Shown here: piece by piece, positions 59,010 to 64,000 of the stretch | How the letters are laid out: each line of letters opens with the position of its first letter | How positions within the stretch are numbered: the first letter of the stretch is position 1 | Translations under genes and position numbers: made by a program | Notes under the pieces: generated by a model | Told to the model about the DNA's origin: nothing | Databases searched by the model: none | Seen by the model: only the letters and a program-made list of their open reading frames with translations | Origin: Delphinapterus leucas | Taxonomy: Eukaryota > Chordata > Mammalia > Artiodactyla > Monodontidae | Reading direction: 5' to 3' | Assembly (NCBI RefSeq): GCF_002288925.2 | Contig: NW_022097999.1 | Span: 16,094,654 to 16,158,653, forward strand | Length of the DNA: 64,000 bases

Positions 59010-59512
59010 TAAAATATATTCTTTATACAGGTGAATTAAAACTCAAGAAGTTTTAATAACTTAACCCAAAGGAAGAAGCAGTGTTTTCAGTACCTGGCTA
59101 TTAAAGGGCCAGAAGTACTTGTTGGAATGCTCAATGACCAAATGATTCATCAGCAAAAGCAGAAATCCACTCATGAAGAAGTTATATTCTTTTGCACTGT
59201 TCATTGGTTTCTCCTCTTAAATTGTGACTCTACATTATTTTTCCTTGCCATAAAATAGACCATCTTCTCGGATCTATCAAATATAACAACACTGAAAAGC
59301 CTAAGAAGAGTTAACCTGAAATCTGCCGGCTTTTATAAAATTGATTAATGCCTTTATTTATACTTAAATTATCTTTCCTTCTACTCAGAATACACGTCAT
59401 AATAAATTCAATTTCAAGCCTTCTTTATCTGGCTATGTGTACACAAGTAACTCAGTATTCTGTGTTTAAGTAGAGAGGCTTCACTACGTTAACATCAAAT
59501 TAAATTCTCTTT

Positions 59513-59728
59513 TTTATTTGTTTATTTATTTTTTTGCGGTACGTGGGCCTCTCACTGTTGTGGCCTCTCCCGTTGCGGAGCACAGGCTCCGGACGCGCAG
59601 GCTCAGCTGCCATGGCTCATGGGCCCAGCCGCTCCGCGGCATGTGGAATCTTCCCGGACCGGGGCACGAACCCGTGTCCCCTGCATCGGCAGGCTGACTC
59701 TCAACCACTGCAACACCAGGGAAGCCCC
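59513..59728 (-). mobile_element. CHR-type SINE (cetacean class)
   Basis: Inverted; T-rich tail, gcggtacgtgggcctctcac to aacaccagggaagcccc. Perfect duplication taaattctcttt (59501-59512, 59729-59740). Confidence 0.97.
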
Positions 59729-60596
59729 TAAATTCTCTTTAACGTCAAGTTTTACAAAGGATATTTAAATTAAGCTATTAGTATTCTCATTTTACTTTAT
59801 ATGCATCAATTGGTATCTTGATATCTGGTTATTTATACCATACACCAAGTGTTTCTGTGAAATCTCACTATCTATCTGAACTCCATCTCACAGCCTATAG
59901 GCTGTTTCTGGAGTTAACTCAATATGCTCATTTTAGGCCATCTGCAGGTGATAATTGCTGTACTAGGAAAATGTTTGTTCCTCTTAAGATACCGCTAAAA
60001 TAAGGTTACCATAACTTGTAAGTTCAGTGGTTGAGACTATTAGAAAACTAGTAGTAAACATGACTTCTTGTTTTCTTCTATGTTAAGGCTGTTTCCAAAA
60101 GTATACAGCAAACAATTTAAATTTAATTCTTTCCTAAAAAGTAGATAAAAGTCCTGTAATAGTACCTCTACAACAATGGGAGCTTTAAATTCTTGCAGAA
60201 GAAAAAAAACAAATGTTTCCTCTCTATGTATACTTTTTATGACGGTTTCAACAATCCTTACCACAAAAAAGTCCTAGATGTCTAAAATCAAAGGGAGAAA
60301 GGTCACTATATGTTATCTCATACCAAGATATCACATCACTTTGTATGCAAGCCGGCCATAGAGTATACACATATACAAAGATAAATGAGTCTTCACCAAC
60401 AATAGCTCAATTTACAATTCCTCTCAGAGACACCACATATTCTACTCAAGAGTGAAATATCTACTGGTATTTATTGCCACAACTACGTATATCCTGGCTG
60501 GGAAATAAATAAGAGTCTGATTTACTTCATACAAAATCAAAATCAGTATTATTAGATCATTCAGTTGAGATAAGCTGACTCAAAAATGCATTGGCT

Positions 60597-60693
60597 TGAT
60601 GAATTGGGAGATTGGGATTGACCTATATACACTAATATGTATAAAATGGATAACTAATAAGAACCTGCTGTATAAAAAAATAAAAGTTTTTTT
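60597..60693 (+). mobile_element. 5'-truncated L1 3' end
   Basis: gggagattgggattgaccta to aagaacctgctgtataaaaa is the cetartiodactyl L1 3' terminus. Perfect duplication aaaatgcattggct (60583-60596, 60694-60707). Confidence 0.95.
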
Positions 60694-63600
60694 AAAATGC
60701 ATTGGCTGGCCTAGAAAAATCCTTGCAGACATTATACTAAAATGTATCCATTGTAGTATTCTGGAATATTTATCATATTTTTGGCAACTGCTTGTATTGC
60801 TTTTGTAATTAGAAGAGCACCCACAATCAGTGTCATTTCTAAAAGAAATTAACATGAATAAACTTTTTTTCTTTTCATTTCTTTGGCATCAGTAATCAAG
60901 AGTTTGTAGAAGGAACCTTATTTTATACTCAAAAGCCAATCCGAGTTTCCCACTTTTTAGTTTGGTATGAAAACTGATAACACAAGCAAATTATGCAATT
61001 ATTTCACAAGCAAATAATTTCTTTTTACAAGCAAATTATTTTTAAGATTAATTTTATTTAAGATTTATTTTTTCAAATATTATAGGTGTACAATTGACCA
61101 AAACAATGTAAGTATAATCTAAACTTTGATAGTTATTACAAAAAAAGTAAAATTTTATGAGGAATATATACATATATTTTTTTAATATCATGTAACCTGT
61201 GGTGTTTGGTCATATTTTGGAGAGAACAGTATGGAGAAAACACTACTGTATAGTGTTCAAAAAGATAACTAAAAAGCCAAGTGAAAAGATTAAAATTCAA
61301 GATACTTTAGTGAAATAAGAAAACAAATACTGACACCTGTATCACCATTATATATAAATAGGAAGTGTAACAACTTGCTGTAGAATCTGGGCAAAGCCCC
61401 AGGAATCCAGGCTATTAGTGCAAATAATTAGGACACCACAAATAGCCGTTTCGTCCACTTCTGCCCTGCCCTCTACCCCAGAGAAACCTGCTTGGAGTAA
61501 ACAGGATCTGAATTCAAGTAACTGAAAAATGAACCCACACAAATTAGAAGGAAACAGATGCAAGTGCCTTAAGCAAATTTTCAACTGGAATCATTAGCAG
61601 TAATTTTAAAATCACAGTATAATAGCGAAAAGAATTACGTAAAGTAACAACGACGTTACACTATGCCTGTTTTGGAGAAATGAGGTGGTAACTCCACTGA
61701 AGTCACACTAGAATGACACAGCACACATTTCCTTTGACAAACGGTATAATTTGAGCTCTGTGGTACCAAGAATACAACTTAATTGAAATTTTTAGAATCT
61801 CACCTGTATGGCTAACAGAATACTTACTGCACAGGGGGTGAAAAGCTTAATGAGATAAAGTTTTTAGAGTGCTTTGAGATCTCTGAGCATTGTTTGGTTT
61901 TCTTCTCTATTAATGTTTAGGTCTTTGTGGAAGTTATGAGCCCTCCTTGCCATTTCCCCTCACCCCATATTACTTAACCTGAAATTCAGCCCCACGCCAT
62001 AAAAAACTTTTCCTTTTATAATAAATTCTGGTTTGATTTTGTTAAAATAATTAACAAAAGAAAAAGAACTTTCCAGAACAGAGAACTGAATGCCAATTAA
62101 TTATAATGAAACTAAAGCCATAATTTATAAACTCTAAACAAAAAACATACCATCACATACTGGTTTTCTAAGTTTAGCATTTTATAATATGCTAAGAGTT
62201 TCTATTACTTACATTTTCCCCAAATAAGCTGACTTCTCCAAAAGTGACAGATTTAGGTAGGAGAAAATAATTCCTAAAGTTCTCAAAGAGAATTTTACAT
62301 TTTCACCCATTTATAAGGCATTTCTCCTATAAACTAGCTTTACTTGGAGCTGGAAAGGACCTTAGAACCAATCTCCAACTACTCCCTCATTTTTTAAGAT
62401 GAAAACTATAGGAAGAGTGGTTGTCATGTAGTTTGGCAAACCCATCATTTTGTGGTTGTGCCTGAAGCAGCCCATTCCTATGAGACTCTAAGGGCTAAAT
62501 GTGCCCCCAATTTTGGAAATTTTTAAGAGCTTAATGATAGCTGCTTTCAAGTGGATTAAAAGACTCTAGATATTAACTTGGAATGTCTTCATTCTGAAAA
62601 GCCCTGGGTGGGGGCAATGGTGAGGGTCATACTCTCCTTCCTACAGTTTATAAATTTCCTACTGTTGTTAACTTGAATTCTTGGGGCAGAGTCGGGAGGA
62701 TAAATTCTTAGCATAATCCCTAAATTAAATACAACTAGACTGCTGAACAGAGATTCTTCTGATGGATTTCCAAATTAATACAGGGCTCCCCCTACTGGTC
62801 ACATGCCAGTGGCAAATCCATGTAAGAAAAAGTAAACAAGCGCTTCTCCTGTGCTTTTTCACCCATCTGTCCATCCATCCAAACATTGATTATTATTGTC
62901 TATCCCATGGGCAGGGCATAGCATTATGGCTAAGTGACGTACAATGAATACATAGTGGTATTATGAGAAAAAAACTGACTTTTCAAAGGCATGCAAAGGG
63001 CCTCATACTCCAAGTGATTTGATTTCAGATAATCATAGGGATGGAAGAGATTGATTTAGTCAAAGCCATTCAAATTCTTCAACTCAACCAAGCAAGCAAT
63101 GATTCAGTTTGAGTAGATTGAACACTTGGAGTTACTGAACAGGGGAACAGCAACTCCAATGTCTAAAAGGTCCAGGTGGGTAACATAAATGAGTGCTTAA
63201 GTCAGACTAGTGGGGACTGTGGTGATCTGGAGAGTGCAGGCCTAATTACTCAGCATGCTCTGCTGTTACTCAGCTCTGATCACTTGTCGCCATGCAGCAG
63301 TTCAGGTCTATGTTACCCTAGTCTTAGATTTTTCCCAAGAGAAGCTAGAAATTTGGGTATGAAATGTCCCAATATGAAAACACAGCTGGAGCCAACCAAA
63401 ATATGTTGGTAGGCACATCCAGCCCACAGACAACTGATTTGCAACCTCTGGCCTAGAATCAGAAGGGAACTCACCTTTTATCACTGGGGATAAAAAGTGA
63501 GTTGATTTGCAAAATACTTAGGAGGCTGAACTAACTAGCCTTGATTAGATGTGTGTGTGCACGCATGTGCCTGCGTGTGATGTCACGTGTCCCTTCTCCA

Positions 63601-64000
63601 TGCTAAACATCTCTAGTTCTTTCAACCACTCCTAATAAGACATGGTTTCAAGTTTCCACTTTGGCTGATTATCTGATGAAGGAAGAACTAAATTCTGATC
63701 CCCTGCTTAATACTCCTCCTCCCCATTCCCAACTAAAACAAACAAAACTCAGTGGTACTTCACTGTAAGTGGAAGTTGTTAATAAATTTCTCCTTGGGTC
63801 ACACCTCCACCCACCTCCTTCTCTGCTCTAAGAAAGGTAATAAAGAAGGTTGGGACATCCCCTCTATTTGTCAGAATGATGGTCTGGAAATCTCCTAAGG
63901 GATCCATGTGTAGGAAGGGCCACTCCCTATCGTACATTGTATTCACCAAGCCCAGTTGCAGCTTCAGGGCCCAGTACCTTCAGAAGACTTAGGTAAACTG

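Larger units (their letters stand above)
29040..64000 (-). other. HSD17B12: HSD17B12 gene, 3' part (exons 7-11)
   Basis: HSD17B12 is an ER membrane short-chain dehydrogenase/reductase. It reduces 3-ketoacyl-CoA in very-long-chain fatty acid elongation and can reduce estrone to estradiol. Five minus-strand exons join in frame into about 145 C-terminal residues of an expected 312. They include the active-site NISSASG and YSATK segments and end in a lysine-rich ER-retrieval tail. All five introns that can be checked are GT-AG. The NADP-binding N-terminal half and the membrane anchor are coded beyond the right edge. Numbering assumes 11 exons as in human. Confidence 0.95.
53747..64000 (-). other. 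HSD17B12 intron 6 (part)
   Basis: About 10 kb to the window edge. It holds short SINEs (54333-54462, 55141-55278), SINEs (56025-56292, 58688-58908, 59513-59728), an old repeat (55385-55795), MIR, L2 and L1 relics, a U6-L1 chimera and microsatellites. I searched for exon 6 (the residues before MTWLVLPG) and did not find it. Nothing recognised in 60710-64000. Confidence 0.7.

Noticed and set aside
1..64000. Search for tRNA genes, CRISPR arrays or prokaryotic systems
   Set aside because: tRNA-like boxes belong to SINEs; no spaced direct-repeat array and no bacterial genes. An undescribed defence-type system is not supported here.

Overview
The window is nuclear DNA of a mammal, almost certainly a cetacean. 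At least 14 tRNA-derived CHR-type SINEs begin with the 'ttccctggtggcgcagtggtt' type of head, which is the SINE lineage of whales, hippos and relatives, alongside cetartiodactyl-style L1 3' ends, mariner pieces and old mammalian repeats (MIR, L2, MER20, MER5). I cannot name the species. Nothing prokaryotic is present: no operons and no CRISPR. Two runs of exactly 100 N are assembly gaps.

Two protein-coding genes are recognisable, both on the minus strand and arranged head to tail. ALKBH3 (Fe(II)/2-oxoglutarate DNA/RNA demethylase) occupies the left side. Its CpG-island promoter lies near 14.2-14.65 kb, a non-coding exon 1 ends at 14303, and coding exons 2-7 lie at 12670-12522, 12266-12163, 11346-11312, 8599-8552, 6303-6200 and 4589-4501. 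The remaining exons, including the iron-binding HxD part, lie beyond coordinate 1. HSD17B12 (very-long-chain 3-ketoacyl-CoA reductase / 17-beta-HSD12) enters from the right. Exons 7-11 lie at 53746-53712, 46332-46251, 44617-44552, 31599-31450 and 31190-31086 (stop), followed by a 3' UTR that probably ends near 29.74 or 29.04 kb. All exon joins keep frame. The gene order HSD17B12 then ALKBH3, in the same orientation, matches human 11p11.2 as I remember it.

Layout: 1-14.3 kb, ALKBH3 exons with introns full of L1, MIR, L2, MER20, mariner and SINE copies; 14.2-14.65 kb, CpG island with CRE/E-box and ETS motifs; 14.65-29 kb, intergenic DNA, with a large graveyard of L1/HAL1 relics from 20.4 to 28 kb; 29-31.1 kb, HSD17B12 3' UTR and flank; 31.1-64 kb, HSD17B12 exons and large introns with SINEs, L1 relics, a possible processed pseudogene and a U6 snRNA-L1 chimera.

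The most striking observations are these. (1) ALKBH3 intron 2 is only 255 bp, uses a GC-AG splice pair, is half filled by a GT microsatellite that starts about 20 nt from the weak donor, and is open in frame, so retention would give an in-frame 85-codon insert. (2) A U6 snRNA copy is fused to an L1 3' end with a shared target-site duplication, and was later split by a SINE. (3) An intronic MEF2/RFX/E-box cluster lies in HSD17B12 intron 7.
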